Source: an uncultured Prevotellaceae bacterium (GTDB taxonomy: Bacteria > Bacteroidota > Bacteroidia > Bacteroidales > Bacteroidaceae). Taken from it: DNA of 64,000 nt. The stretch spans positions 1 to 64,000 of the forward strand of contig CADCET010000001.1 of the NCBI GenBank assembly GCA_902800495.1. The letters are read 5' to 3'. Shown here piece by piece: positions 42,866-52,030 of this stretch; positions within the stretch are counted from its first letter, which is position 1, and every line of letters begins with the position of its first letter. Made by a program: the position numbers and the translations under genes. The notes beneath the pieces were generated by a model. It was not told the DNA's origin. It ran no database searches and saw nothing but the letters and a program-made list of their open reading frames with translations.

Positions 42866-43459
42866 ATGGCAGAAACAAAACAGATTAAGACCGCCTTGGT
42901 ATCGGTTTTCCACAAGGACGGCCTCGATGACTTGCTGAAAAAGCTGAATGAAGAAGGCGTGAAATTCCTGAGTACGGGAGGTACTCAGCAGTTTATTGAG
43001 TCCTTAGGCATTGAGTGCCAGAAGGTAGAAGACCTGACGAGCTACCCCTCAATCCTCGGTGGCCGTGTGAAGACGCTCCACCCGAAAGTGTTTGGCGGCA
43101 TCTTGGGGCGCCGCGAGAACGAGGGCGACCGTGAGCAGATGGCAAAATATGAGATTCCCGAAATTGACCTGGTCATCGTCGACCTCTATCCCTTCGAGCA
43201 GACCGTAGCCAGCGGCGCTGCCGAGGCAGACATCATCGAGAAGATAGACATCGGCGGCATCTCCCTCATCCGTGCCGGCGCCAAGAACTTCCGCGACGTG
43301 GTCATCGTGCCTTCCAAGGCTGAATACCCCGTTCTGCTCGACATCCTGAACCGCAAGGGTGCCGTGACCGACATTGAGGACCGCCGCCTGTTGGCCGAGC
43401 GTGCCTTCGGCGTCAGCTCTCACTATGATACTGCCATCCACAACTGGTTTGCCAAATAG
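42866..43459 (+). CDS. purH: Stand-alone IMP cyclohydrolase (MGS-like) domain of PurH
   Basis: The 197-residue product equals the N-terminal IMP cyclohydrolase domain of PurH, which normally has about 500 residues. Motifs include LVSVFHKDGLDDL, LSTGGTQQFIE, GRVKTLHPKVFGGIL, VDLYPFEQTV and KIDIGGISLIRAGAKN. It ends at SSHYDTAIHNWF, exactly where the AICAR formyltransferase domain would start, and a stop codon follows with no trace of that domain. It should close the IMP ring from FAICAR. The transformylase must be encoded elsewhere or replaced. It is 31 bases before mreB, a linkage known for full-length purH in relatives. Confidence 0.85.
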   Translation: MAETKQIKTALVSVFHKDGLDDLLKKLNEEGVKFLSTGGTQQFIESLGIECQKVEDLTSYPSILGGRVKTLHPKVFGGILGRRENEGDREQMAKYEIPEIDLVIVDLYPFEQTVASGAAEADIIEKIDIGGISLIRAGAKNFRDVVIVPSKAEYPVLLDILNRKGAVTDIEDRRLLAERAFGVSSHYDTAIHNWFAK

Positions 43460-43490
43460 TAAATAGTAAATTGTCAAATTGTAAATAAGA

Positions 43491-44513
43491 ATGGGATTCT
43501 TTAGTTTTGTCCAGGAGATTGCCATGGACCTTGGCACGGCCAACACGATTATTATCAGTGATGACAAGATCGTGGTTGACGAGCCTTCTGTTGTAGCCCT
43601 CGACCGCCGTACCGACAAGATGATTGCCGTCGGCGAGAAGGCGAAGATGATGTATGAAAAGACTCACGACAATATCCGCACCATCCGCCCGTTGCGCGAC
43701 GGTGTGATTGCTGACTTCTCGGCTTGTGAGCAGATGATGCGCGGCCTGATTAAGATGGTACATACCGGCTCGCGCCTCTTCTCAACCTCTCTGCGTATGG
43801 TCATTGGCGTGCCCTCAGGTTCGACGGAAGTAGAGCTGCGTGCCGTACGCGACTCTGCCGAGCACGCCGACGGACGTGACGTCTATCTGATTTTCGAACC
43901 GATGGCTGCTGCTATCGGTATCGGTATCGACGTGGAAGCCCCCGAGGGTAACATGATTGTCGACATCGGTGGCGGTACGACGGAGATTGCCGTCATCTCG
44001 CTCGGCGGAATTGTTGCCAACACCAGTATCAAGGTGGCCGGCGACGACTTGAACGCCGACATCCAGGAATATATGAACCGCCAGCACAACGTGAAGGTCT
44101 CCGAGCGTATGGCTGAGCGCATCAAGATTAACGTCGGCTCGGCACTCACCGACCTGGGCGACGAGGCTCCCGAGGACTACATCGTCCACGGCCCGAACCG
44201 CATCACGGCCCTGCCTATGGAGGTGCCCGTATGCTACCAGGAGATAGCCCACTGCATCGACAAGACCGTGGCTCGCATCGAGGCTGCCGTCCTGGCCGCC
44301 CTTGAGAACACACCGCCCGAGCTGTATGCCGACATCGTGAAGAACGGCATCTACCTCACTGGCGGCGGCGCTCTGCTGCGTGGTCTTGCCAAGCGTCTGA
44401 CCGACAAGATCAACATCCCCTTCATCGTGGCCGAAGACCCGCTCCACTGCGTGGCCCGTGGTGCCGGCATCGCCCTGAAGAATGTCGACCGTTTCTCGTT
44501 CCTGATGAGATAA
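43491..44513 (+). CDS. mreB: Rod shape-determining protein MreB
   Basis: The 340-residue actin homologue organises cell-wall elongation under the membrane. Its phosphate loops are visible: MDLGTANTIII (phosphate 1), VDIGGGTTEIAVISLGG (phosphate 2) and LTGGGALLRGLAKRL (adenosine site). The opening GFFSFVQEIAMD is typical of Bacteroidetes MreB. It is followed by mreC after 9 bases. Confidence 0.97.
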   Translation: MGFFSFVQEIAMDLGTANTIIISDDKIVVDEPSVVALDRRTDKMIAVGEKAKMMYEKTHDNIRTIRPLRDGVIADFSACEQMMRGLIKMVHTGSRLFSTSLRMVIGVPSGSTEVELRAVRDSAEHADGRDVYLIFEPMAAAIGIGIDVEAPEGNMIVDIGGGTTEIAVISLGGIVANTSIKVAGDDLNADIQEYMNRQHNVKVSERMAERIKINVGSALTDLGDEAPEDYIVHGPNRITALPMEVPVCYQEIAHCIDKTVARIEAAVLAALENTPPELYADIVKNGIYLTGGGALLRGLAKRLTDKINIPFIVAEDPLHCVARGAGIALKNVDRFSFLMR

Positions 44514-44522
44514 TAGGCACAG

Positions 44523-45392
44523 ATGAAGAACCTGCTGGCGTTTGTCACAAGGTATTACCACTGGTTTCTCTTCATTTTCCTGGAGGTCATCAGTGGTGTG
44601 TTGTTGTTTCGTGCCAACAACTACCAGTCCAGCGTGTGGTTCACGTCTGCCAATGCCATCGTCGGCAGTATCTACAGGCTCGATGCTTCCGTACGTTCCT
44701 ACTTCTCGTTGACCCGTGTCAACGAGGAGTTGACGTTACGTAACTACTATCAGGAGCGGCAGTTGGCACAGCTGCGCCGTCTCTATACCGAGATGACCCA
44801 TGACACGACGGCACTCGAGCGGCAGGGGCTGGCTATGATGAGCCAGTTCAGCACGATTCCCGCCAAGGTCGTCTCCAACTCCGTTGACAAGGCCGACAAC
44901 ATCATCACCATCGACCGCGGACGGCTTGACGGCGTCGAGAAGGATATGGGCGTGGTCTGCGGCAGTGGTGTCGTCGGTATCGTCTATTTAGTGTCCGACC
45001 ACTATGCTGCTGTCATCCCCGTGCTCAACGTGTCGTCGTCGCGCATCAGCTGCGCCATCCGTGGTCGCGGCTATTTCGGCTATCTGCAGTGGTACGGCGG
45101 CGATCCGTCGGTGGCTTACGTTGAGGACATCCCCCGTCATGCCCGTTTCAAGCGTGGCGACTGGGTCGAGACCAGCGGCTACTCAGCTATCTTTCCGCCG
45201 GGCGTGTTGGTGGGCAAGATTGAACGTATCTACGACTCGGTCGACGGTCTGTCGTTCCGTCTGAAGGTGCGTCTGACCACCGATTTCTCCTGCTTGCGTG
45301 ACGTGTGCGTCATCAACGACAAGAGCGTCGGTGAGCGCCTGCGACTTATGGAGGAGGTGAAGGACTCATTAACTATGTCGCCCAAACAATAG
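44523..45392 (+). CDS. mreC: Rod shape-determining protein MreC
   Basis: The 289-residue protein has an N-terminal inner-membrane helix at about 14-33, a coiled coil at about 60-95 and a beta-rich periplasmic domain with ITIDRGRLDGVEKDMGVVCG and GVVGIVYLVSDHYA, the characteristic MreC pattern. It links MreB to the elongation synthases and lies between mreB and mreD. Confidence 0.95.
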   Translation: MKNLLAFVTRYYHWFLFIFLEVISGVLLFRANNYQSSVWFTSANAIVGSIYRLDASVRSYFSLTRVNEELTLRNYYQERQLAQLRRLYTEMTHDTTALERQGLAMMSQFSTIPAKVVSNSVDKADNIITIDRGRLDGVEKDMGVVCGSGVVGIVYLVSDHYAAVIPVLNVSSSRISCAIRGRGYFGYLQWYGGDPSVAYVEDIPRHARFKRGDWVETSGYSAIFPPGVLVGKIERIYDSVDGLSFRLKVRLTTDFSCLRDVCVINDKSVGERLRLMEEVKDSLTMSPKQ

Positions 45393-45397
45393 CATAT

Positions 45398-45898
45398 ATG
45401 ACAATCATAGATGAATTAAGAAGGTTAGCGCTTTTCGTGGTGCTGTCGCTGGCGCAGGTGTTGGTGTTCAACCACATCCATCTGTTCGGCTACGCCACGC
45501 TGTTGCTTCTTGTCTATTTTGTCGTGACGTTTCCCCGCAACTATCCCCGTTGGGCTATGTTGCTGTGGAGTTTCTTCTTAGGCTTGTTTGCCGACCTGTT
45601 CAGCAATACGCCAGGCTTGGCGGCCGCTTCCCTGACGCTGATGGCGTTTGTCCAACCCTACCTGCTCAACCTCTTCATCCCTCGTGAGGCACCCGAGAAC
45701 ATGCGGTCGGCGGTGGCGACAATGGGCTTCGTCAAGTTCGCTACCTTCGCCTTTACCCTGGTGTTCGCCTATTGCGTCGTGTTCTTCACGCTCGAGGCCT
45801 TCACCTTCTTCAACTGGGTAGAGTGGGGGTTGAACATCATCGGCAGTACGGTGCTGACGCTGGCTTTGGTTTTGACGTTGGAGACTATCCGTAAATGA
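45398..45898 (+). CDS. mreD: Rod shape-determining protein MreD
   Basis: The 166-residue inner-membrane protein has about five helices, including LFVVLSLAQVLVFNHIHLFG at the N-terminus, where Bacteroidetes MreD proteins are similar. It is the small partner of MreC. Its stop overlaps the start of the PBP2 gene by four bases. Confidence 0.88.
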   Translation: MTIIDELRRLALFVVLSLAQVLVFNHIHLFGYATLLLLVYFVVTFPRNYPRWAMLLWSFFLGLFADLFSNTPGLAAASLTLMAFVQPYLLNLFIPREAPENMRSAVATMGFVKFATFAFTLVFAYCVVFFTLEAFTFFNWVEWGLNIIGSTVLTLALVLTLETIRK

Positions 45899-47748
45899 AG
45901 AACTACGAGCTTGCTAACCGGCGCTATGTCATTGGCGGGGTGGCGACGCTGATTGTCGTCGTCTACATCATCCGTCTGTTCATGCTACAGATATCGAGCG
46001 ACGACTACAAGAAGAGTGCCGACTCCAATGCCTTCCTCAAGCGCATCGACTTCCCCTCGCGCGGCGTCATCACCGACCGCCACGGCAAACTGCTGGTGTT
46101 CAACCAGCCGTCGTACGATATCATGGTGGTGATGAACGAGGTGGGCGACCATCTTGACACCCTCGAATTCTGCCAGACCCTGAACATCAGCCGTCAGGAG
46201 TTCGACAGCCGCATGGCCACCATCAAGGACCGTAACCGCAACCCCGGCTACTCGCGCTTCACCCAACAGCTCTTCCTCACCCAGCTCTCCGACAAGGACT
46301 TCTCCGTATTCCAGGAGAAGATGTACCGCTTCCCCGGCTTCTACGTCCAGCGGCGCAGCATCCGCCAGTATCAGTATCCCTATGCCGCCCACGTCCTGGG
46401 CGATGTGGCCGAGGTGTCGCCCGCCGAGGTTGAGGCCGACGACTACTACCAGCCCGGCGACTATATCGGCAAGCTCGGCGTGGAGCGCAGCTACGAGCGG
46501 CAGCTGCGTGGCGAGAAAGGTGTGAAGATTCTGCTCCGCGATGCCCATGGCCGCATCCAGGGCAGCTACCAGAACGGTGCCCTCGACCGCCGCCCCAAGC
46601 CCGGCAAGAACCTCACGCTGGCCATCGACTTCGACCTGCAGGCTCTTGGCGAGCGGCTCATGCAGAACAAGATAGGCTCCATCGTGGCCATTGAGCCGTC
46701 AACGGGCGAGATACTGTGTATGGTCAGCTCGCCCACCTACGATCCCCGTCTGATGGTGGGACGCCAGCGCTCGAAGAACCACCTCGAACTGAGCCGTAAC
46801 GCGTGGAAACCCCTGCTCAACCGCAGCATCATGGGACAGTACCCCCCAGGTTCGACGTTTAAAACCACCCAGGGACTGACGTTTATGAACGAGGGCATCA
46901 TCCACCCCACCCAGACCGCCTATCCCTGCGGCCACGGCTTCAACTACAAGGGACTGCATGTGGGCTGTCACGGCCATGCCTCGCCGCTGCCCCTCGTGCC
47001 AGCCCTCTCCACGTCGTGCAATGGCTATTTCTGCTGGGGACTCTTCTACATGCTCAGTGCCAAGTCGAAGTACGGCAGCGTGCAGAAAGCCATGAACACC
47101 TGGCGCGACTATATGGTCAGCATGGGCTTCGGCTACCGCCTCGGCGTCGACCTGCCTGGCGAGAAGCGCGGCCTGATTCCCAATGCCCAGTTCTACGACA
47201 ATGCCTACAAAGGCTCGTGGAACGGACTGACCATCATCTCCATCGCCATCGGACAGGGCGAGGTCAACGCTACACCCTTGCAGATAGCCAACCTCGGCGC
47301 CACCATCGCCAACCGAGGCTGGTACTACGTGCCCCACGTCGTCAAGAAGGTGCAGGGCGAACCCCTCGACACCGCTTTCACACGCAAGCATCATTCAAAG
47401 GCCGGGCGCAATGCCTACGACTATGTCGTCAAGGGCATGAGGGCGTCGGCACTCGGCGGCACCTGCCACGAGCTGGCGCGTTACGACTTCGAGGCCTGCG
47501 GCAAGACGGGAACAGCCCAGAACCGCGGTCACGACCACTCCGTCTTCATGGGCTTCGCCCCGATGGACAATCCTAAGATTGCCGTCGCCGTCTACGTCGA
47601 GAACGGTGGCTGGGGCGCCACCTTCGGCGTGCCCATCGGCGGCCTGATTATGGAACAGTATATTCACGGAAAACTGTCGGAAGCCTCACTGAAGAAGGCG
47701 GAGACCATCCAACATAAAGTCATCAACTATGGCAACACCGAACGATAA
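45895..47748 (+). CDS. mrdA: Penicillin-binding protein 2 (transpeptidase)
   Basis: The 617-residue enzyme cross-links peptidoglycan during elongation. An N-terminal helix (about 12-30) is followed by a dimerisation domain and the transpeptidase with PPGSTFKTTQ (SxxK), STSCNGYF (SxN) and CGKTGTAQ (KTG). It is the target of mecillinam-type beta-lactams. It overlaps rodA by 20 bases, so the synthase pair is made together. Confidence 0.96.
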   Translation: MKNYELANRRYVIGGVATLIVVVYIIRLFMLQISSDDYKKSADSNAFLKRIDFPSRGVITDRHGKLLVFNQPSYDIMVVMNEVGDHLDTLEFCQTLNISRQEFDSRMATIKDRNRNPGYSRFTQQLFLTQLSDKDFSVFQEKMYRFPGFYVQRRSIRQYQYPYAAHVLGDVAEVSPAEVEADDYYQPGDYIGKLGVERSYERQLRGEKGVKILLRDAHGRIQGSYQNGALDRRPKPGKNLTLAIDFDLQALGERLMQNKIGSIVAIEPSTGEILCMVSSPTYDPRLMVGRQRSKNHLELSRNAWKPLLNRSIMGQYPPGSTFKTTQGLTFMNEGIIHPTQTAYPCGHGFNYKGLHVGCHGHASPLPLVPALSTSCNGYFCWGLFYMLSAKSKYGSVQKAMNTWRDYMVSMGFGYRLGVDLPGEKRGLIPNAQFYDNAYKGSWNGLTIISIAIGQGEVNATPLQIANLGATIANRGWYYVPHVVKKVQGEPLDTAFTRKHHSKAGRNAYDYVVKGMRASALGGTCHELARYDFEACGKTGTAQNRGHDHSVFMGFAPMDNPKIAVAVYVENGGWGATFGVPIGGLIMEQYIHGKLSEASLKKAETIQHKVINYGNTER

Positions 47749-49198
47749 ACAACCCGGCGTACTGCGCTCGCTCGACTACTGGACCATCGTCATCTACATG
47801 CTCCTCCTGGCCGGTGGCTGGATGAGCGTCTGCGGTGCCAGCTTCGACTATGGCGACCCCGACCTGCTGTCGCTCTCCACGCGCTCTGGCATGCAGATAG
47901 TGTGGATAGCCACCAGCATCGTCATCGGCTTCGTCCTGCTGATGCTCGACGACCGCTTTTATTATATGTTCGCGTACATTATTTATGGACTGCTCCTCGT
48001 CCTGCTCTTTGCCACCATCTTCAACCCCCATAGCATCAAGGGTTCCCACTCCTGGCTCGTCATCGGCCCTCTGCGACTGCAGCCCGCAGAGTTTGCCAAG
48101 TTCGCGACGGCGCTGGCGCTGGCCAGACTGATGAGCATCTACGAGTACGACATCCATAAGTGGAAGGATTTCGGCGCCGCCCTGGCCGTCATCCTGTTGC
48201 CGATGCTCTTTATCGTCCTACAGCGTGAGACCGGCTCGGCCTTGGTCTACCTCTCGTTCTTCCTGATGTTCTATCGTGAGGGAATGCCCGGCAGTATCCT
48301 TTTCACCGCCGTGGCTATGGTGGTCTACTTCGTTGTGGGTATCCGCTATCAGGATGTCCTGCTGCTACCCACTCCTACCTCTGTCGGTAAGTTCAGTGTG
48401 CTACTGTTGATACAGCTGTTTACGTCGGGACTGGCCTATGTCTATTTACGTGACAAACGCGATGCCTGGAGGATGCTGCTGTTTAGCGTTGGCTCCACCG
48501 TTCTGGCACTTGTCTTCTCGCTGTATATCATTCCGTTCGACATCGTCTGGGTGCAGTATGCGGTGGTAACCTTGTTAGTAGGTTATTTGGTGTGGGTTGG
48601 CTTGGGAACGCGCTTGCGCAGCTATTTCTGGATAGCACTCTTTGCCATTGGTTCGGTACTCTTCTTCAGCATGGCCGACTACGGTCTGAACCACGTGCTG
48701 CAACCTCACCAGCGCACGCGTATCAATGTGTTGCTTGGCTTGGAACAAGACTTGCGCGGTGCCGGCTATAACGTCCACCAGAGTGAGATAGCCATCGGCT
48801 CGGGCGGACTTGAGGGTAAGGGATTCCTAAATGGCACGCAGACGAAGTTGAAGTATGTGCCTGAACAGGACACCGACTTCATCTTCTGTACCGTTGGCGA
48901 GGAGGAGGGGTTTGTCGGTTCTGCCGGTGTGCTGCTGCTCTTCTTAGCACTCATCCTGCGCCTCATCCACTTAGCCGAACGCCAGCCCTATGCTTTCGGT
49001 CGTGTCTATGGCTATTGTGTACTCAGCATTTTCCTCTTCCACGTCTTTATCAATGTGGGAATGGTGCTTGGCCTGACCCCCGTCATCGGCATTCCGCTAC
49101 CGTTCTTCAGCTATGGCGGTTCCTCGCTTTGGGGCTTCACCTTCCTGCTGTTCATCTTCCTGCGCATCGACGCAGGCCGCAACCTCATTCGCAATTAG
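47729..49198 (+). CDS. rodA: Rod shape-determining protein RodA (SEDS glycosyltransferase)
   Basis: The 489-residue polytopic protein polymerises lipid II with PBP2. Family motifs are GSHSWLVIGPLRLQPAEFAK, QRETGSALVY, GRVYGYCVLSIFLFHVFINVGM and GIPLPFFSYGGSSLWGF. It is longer than E. coli RodA because of an additional region (about 170-290). It ends the operon and overlaps the tail of the convergent gldH gene by four bases. Confidence 0.95.
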   Translation: MATPNDKQPGVLRSLDYWTIVIYMLLLAGGWMSVCGASFDYGDPDLLSLSTRSGMQIVWIATSIVIGFVLLMLDDRFYYMFAYIIYGLLLVLLFATIFNPHSIKGSHSWLVIGPLRLQPAEFAKFATALALARLMSIYEYDIHKWKDFGAALAVILLPMLFIVLQRETGSALVYLSFFLMFYREGMPGSILFTAVAMVVYFVVGIRYQDVLLLPTPTSVGKFSVLLLIQLFTSGLAYVYLRDKRDAWRMLLFSVGSTVLALVFSLYIIPFDIVWVQYAVVTLLVGYLVWVGLGTRLRSYFWIALFAIGSVLFFSMADYGLNHVLQPHQRTRINVLLGLEQDLRGAGYNVHQSEIAIGSGGLEGKGFLNGTQTKLKYVPEQDTDFIFCTVGEEEGFVGSAGVLLLFLALILRLIHLAERQPYAFGRVYGYCVLSIFLFHVFINVGMVLGLTPVIGIPLPFFSYGGSSLWGFTFLLFIFLRIDAGRNLIRN

Positions 49199-49668
49199 CG
49201 AATGGTCAGCCGCAGACCGACGTCGGAGACACCGGGTAGGGTCTCGCGTTTCATATTGTGGCGTATGGCAATGCGAAGCGAATCGCCCTTGTTCACGGTG
49301 ATGTCGGGTAGGGGGAAACGGTATTGGAAAAGTGTGATGCCGTCGCCTAAGAAATTGCCTTCAAGGTCGATGAGGTCACAGTCAATGGTGTCGTGACGGA
49401 TGAAACAAGTTGACAGGGTCGTCTGCTCGACGACAAGATTAATTTTCTGAAACGGGAAGGTCTCAGCTATGCGCAACTCGACGTCGCGCTGTACCGTTCC
49501 CCCCTGCTTCATGGGGTCGACAAAGAAGAAGAGCGTGTCGTTGCGTTCCCAATCGGTTAATGAGGTATGTTGGAAGTGGTGGTAGACGGTTTTACGGTTG
49601 CAGCTGGCCAGAGCCAGTACAACCATCAAACCGAGTGCGAGCCATCTACTGATGCTTCTGCTGTTCAT
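49195..49668 (-). CDS. gldH: GldH-type gliding motility lipoprotein
   Basis: The 157-residue lipoprotein (LALASCNRK lipobox, Cys at about 23) carries the family pattern YHHFQHTSLTDWERNDTLFF and GDGITLFQYRFPLP. GldH is needed for gliding in Flavobacterium; in non-motile Bacteroidales its role is unclear, possibly in envelope or type IX secretion. Its 5' end overlaps the ricT stop by 23 bases and its 3' end overlaps rodA, so it is nested between both neighbours. Confidence 0.87.
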   Translation of the reverse strand: MNSRSISRWLALGLMVVLALASCNRKTVYHHFQHTSLTDWERNDTLFFFVDPMKQGGTVQRDVELRIAETFPFQKINLVVEQTTLSTCFIRHDTIDCDLIDLEGNFLGDGITLFQYRFPLPDITVNKGDSLRIAIRHNMKRETLPGVSDVGLRLTIR

Positions 49669-50767
49669 CTCTTTTGACTTGTGTCTTCTTCTTCCGCTTC
49701 TTCTTGGCCTTGTCGAAACGGCTGACGTCGCCGCCGGCCAGGTCGACCGTCGTCTTCTGCGGTTTGGTCTTGCCGCCCTCGGTAAGTGTCTCGGGCTTCT
49801 CGCCCCGACGGTTCATGTCGACAATCTGGCGGGCGCGTTCGGCGGTGATGGTCTCCAGGTTGGCGGCAATGTTCTTGTCGGTGGAGTAGGTGACAAGTCC
49901 AGCCAGGATGTCGCTCTTGAAGTGGTAGTAGTCGGCATCGAGCGTCTGGAGGACGGTCTCGCGGTTAGGCAATCGGCGTCCGGCTTCGATATACTCGTCC
50001 ACCTCGTAGTTGAGGCAGCACTTCAGCTTGGCGCACATACCGGCCAACTTCTGCGGGTTGAGCGAGATGTCCTGGAAACGGGCAGCGTTAGTGGCTACCG
50101 ATACGAAGTTCTTCATCCACGTGGCGCAGCACAGCTCACGGCCGCAGGGACCGGTACCGCCGATGCGTCCTGCTTCCTGTCGGGCACCTATCTGCTTCAT
50201 CTCGATGCGTACGTGGAAGGCTGCGGCCAGGTCCTTAATCAACTGGCGGAAATCGACGCGCTCGTCGGCGATGTAGTAGAAGATAGCCTTCTGACCATCG
50301 CCCTGGAATTCTACGTCGCCAATCTTCATGTCGAGTCCTAAGCCCTTGGCTATTTGGCGGCTCTCAATCATCGTCTCATGCTCGCGGGCCTTCGACTCGC
50401 GGTATTTCTGCATATCCATCTCGCGGGCCAGACGGTAGACGCGCTTGATGTCGTCGGCCGACTTCAGGTTGGCCTTTTTGATTTGCAGCTTCACTAAGCG
50501 GCCGGTCAGCGTGACGACGCCGATGTCGTGGCCGGGATTAGCCTCGACGGCCACGATGTCGCCCTTCTTCAGCGGCAGGTTGTTCACGTTGTGGTAGTAG
50601 CCCTTGCGGGTGTGCTTGAACTGCACCTCCACCAGGTCTGTCGATTCCTGATTGCCAGGCACGTCGGCCAGCCAGTCGTAGGTGTTTAGCTGACGGTCCT
50701 GCCGTCCAATAGCCTGGTGGCAGAGGCCGCGGTCGCAGCCGGTCTTTATCTCATATTCTTTTTCCAT
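49646..50767 (-). CDS. ricT: RicT/YaaT-type PSP1 domain protein
   Basis: The 373-residue cytosolic protein has a PSP1 C-terminal domain and a Cys-rich iron-sulfur segment: GPCGRELCCATWM and CAKLKCCLNYEVDEY. In Bacillus the homologue is part of the RicAFT complex that controls mRNA processing; its role in Bacteroidetes is not established. The Lys-rich C-terminus (AKKKRKKKTQVKR) may bind nucleic acid. It follows holB in the same direction after a 33-base gap. Confidence 0.9.
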   Translation of the reverse strand: MEKEYEIKTGCDRGLCHQAIGRQDRQLNTYDWLADVPGNQESTDLVEVQFKHTRKGYYHNVNNLPLKKGDIVAVEANPGHDIGVVTLTGRLVKLQIKKANLKSADDIKRVYRLAREMDMQKYRESKAREHETMIESRQIAKGLGLDMKIGDVEFQGDGQKAIFYYIADERVDFRQLIKDLAAAFHVRIEMKQIGARQEAGRIGGTGPCGRELCCATWMKNFVSVATNAARFQDISLNPQKLAGMCAKLKCCLNYEVDEYIEAGRRLPNRETVLQTLDADYYHFKSDILAGLVTYSTDKNIAANLETITAERARQIVDMNRRGEKPETLTEGGKTKPQKTTVDLAGGDVSRFDKAKKKRKKKTQVKRDEQQKHQ

Positions 50768-50768
50768 G

Positions 50769-50802
50769 TTCTATCGTTATTACGTTATGTCGTTATTACG
50801 TT
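50769..50802. repeat. GTTAT-type short tandem repeat tract
   Basis: ATCGTTATTACGTTATGTCG and further CGTTATT units of about 9 bases fill the gap between holB and ricT. They match the tract at 6605-6672 in style. Confidence 0.6.
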
Positions 50803-52030
50803 ATTTCTGCAACAGCAGTACGATTGTCTGCAGTGTGAAGTCAAAGAAGACGATCTTTGCGTTGGCGTTCTGGCCGATGTCGCGGATGGCACGATTCGCC
50901 AAGTCGTAGATGGGCAGGATGTTTGCCTCGTTGACAAAGCGGGCGAAGTTCTTGGCGAACTGTTCTTCCTGTTCGGTCATGTAGACGAGTTCCTGCTGCC
51001 CGAAGTTATACATGAAGCACTCGCGCGTCATACGCAGAAAGTACTGCAGGAAGCGCTTCTGCTTCTCGCGGCCGAAGCCCGCCAGCACCTCGCTCCACTT
51101 CCTCAGGTCGCGAATCTTACGCTGGTAGGCCAGTCGCATCAGCGAGATGTAGAGGTCGAGGAACTGCTCGTTCTCGGTGCCTACCTGCAACTCCTGCAGG
51201 GCGCGCAGCCACGACCCGTTGGCCAAACGGCTGATGCGGTGGGCCTGTTCCTCGCTGATGCCGCGCCGCTCGACGAGGGCCTGACTGATGGTCTCCGTCG
51301 GCAATCGTTTTACGTCGATGCGTTGCACGCGGCTGCGGATGGTCTCCAACAGCTGGTCGGGCTCTTCGCTGACCATCAGGAAGACGGTCTGCTGCGGTGG
51401 CTCCTCGATGAGCTTCAGCAGTTTGTTGGCACAGGCGATATTCATACGCTCGGGCAACCAGATGACGCTCACCTTGTAGCCGCCCTGACTCGACTTTAGA
51501 CTCAGCTTGCGTACCAGTTCATCGCTTTCGCCAGCTGTGATGATGGCCTGCTGGTTCTCGCCGCCCATAGCCGTCATCCACTCGTCCATCGTGAAGTATG
51601 GACCGCCGCCCGTCAACAGGTCGTGCCACTCATGGGCGAAGTCGTCGCTGACAGGTGTGTGGTCGCTGCCCATCGACGGCAGTTTGATGGTGGGGTAGGT
51701 GAAGTGCAGGTCGGGGTGCTCCAGCTTCCGTAGCATGGCTTCTGCGTTTCGAGATGCGAGGTCTGTGTCTCGAGGTACGAGGTTCGAGGTACGAGGTGCG
51801 AGATTACCTTGCTCCGGATTATTCTGCAGCAGAGTATTCTCGTACCTCGCACCTCGCACCTCGTACCTCGATTCTCCTAAGAGATAGCACGCAAAGGCTA
51901 CGGCTAACGCCTTCTTGCCCACGCCCTGCGGTCCACAGAGCATGATGGCGTGGGGCAGGCGACCTTCGCGGGTCATCTGTAGCAGGCGCTCCTTAACCTC
52001 CTCTTGTCCTATGACTTCATCAAACTTCAC
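50801..52030 (-). CDS. holB: DNA polymerase III delta prime subunit (zinc module replaced)
   Basis: The 409-residue clamp-loader subunit opens with FDEVIGQEEVKERLLQM and a Walker-A-like GPQGVGKK. Residues 53-97, where relatives have a CGxCxxC zinc-binding module, instead read as a low-complexity segment (SRYEVRGARYE and similar) with no Cys; the next conserved block EHPDLHFTYP resumes normally. The C-terminal clamp-loader helices from about 190 are intact (GYKVSVIWLPERMNIACANK). The insertion is encoded by palindromic GAGGTACGAGG-type repeats. The gene abuts metF. Confidence 0.88.
   Translation of the reverse strand: MKFDEVIGQEEVKERLLQMTREGRLPHAIMLCGPQGVGKKALAVAFACYLLGESRYEVRGARYENTLLQNNPEQGNLAPRTSNLVPRDTDLASRNAEAMLRKLEHPDLHFTYPTIKLPSMGSDHTPVSDDFAHEWHDLLTGGGPYFTMDEWMTAMGGENQQAIITAGESDELVRKLSLKSSQGGYKVSVIWLPERMNIACANKLLKLIEEPPQQTVFLMVSEEPDQLLETIRSRVQRIDVKRLPTETISQALVERRGISEEQAHRISRLANGSWLRALQELQVGTENEQFLDLYISLMRLAYQRKIRDLRKWSEVLAGFGREKQKRFLQYFLRMTRECFMYNFGQQELVYMTEQEEQFAKNFARFVNEANILPIYDLANRAIRDIGQNANAKIVFFDFTLQTIVLLLQK
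51740..51874. repeat. GAGGTACGAGG-type repeat pair inside holB, inverted arms
   Basis: The left arm (about 51748-51803) repeats CGAGGTACGAGG and GTTCGAGG; the right arm (about 51840-51873) is its inverse, CGTACCTCGCACCTCGCACC. The arms can pair. The unit is about 9-10 bases. This style of repeat is otherwise typical of intergenic tracts in Bacteroidetes. Confidence 0.8.
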
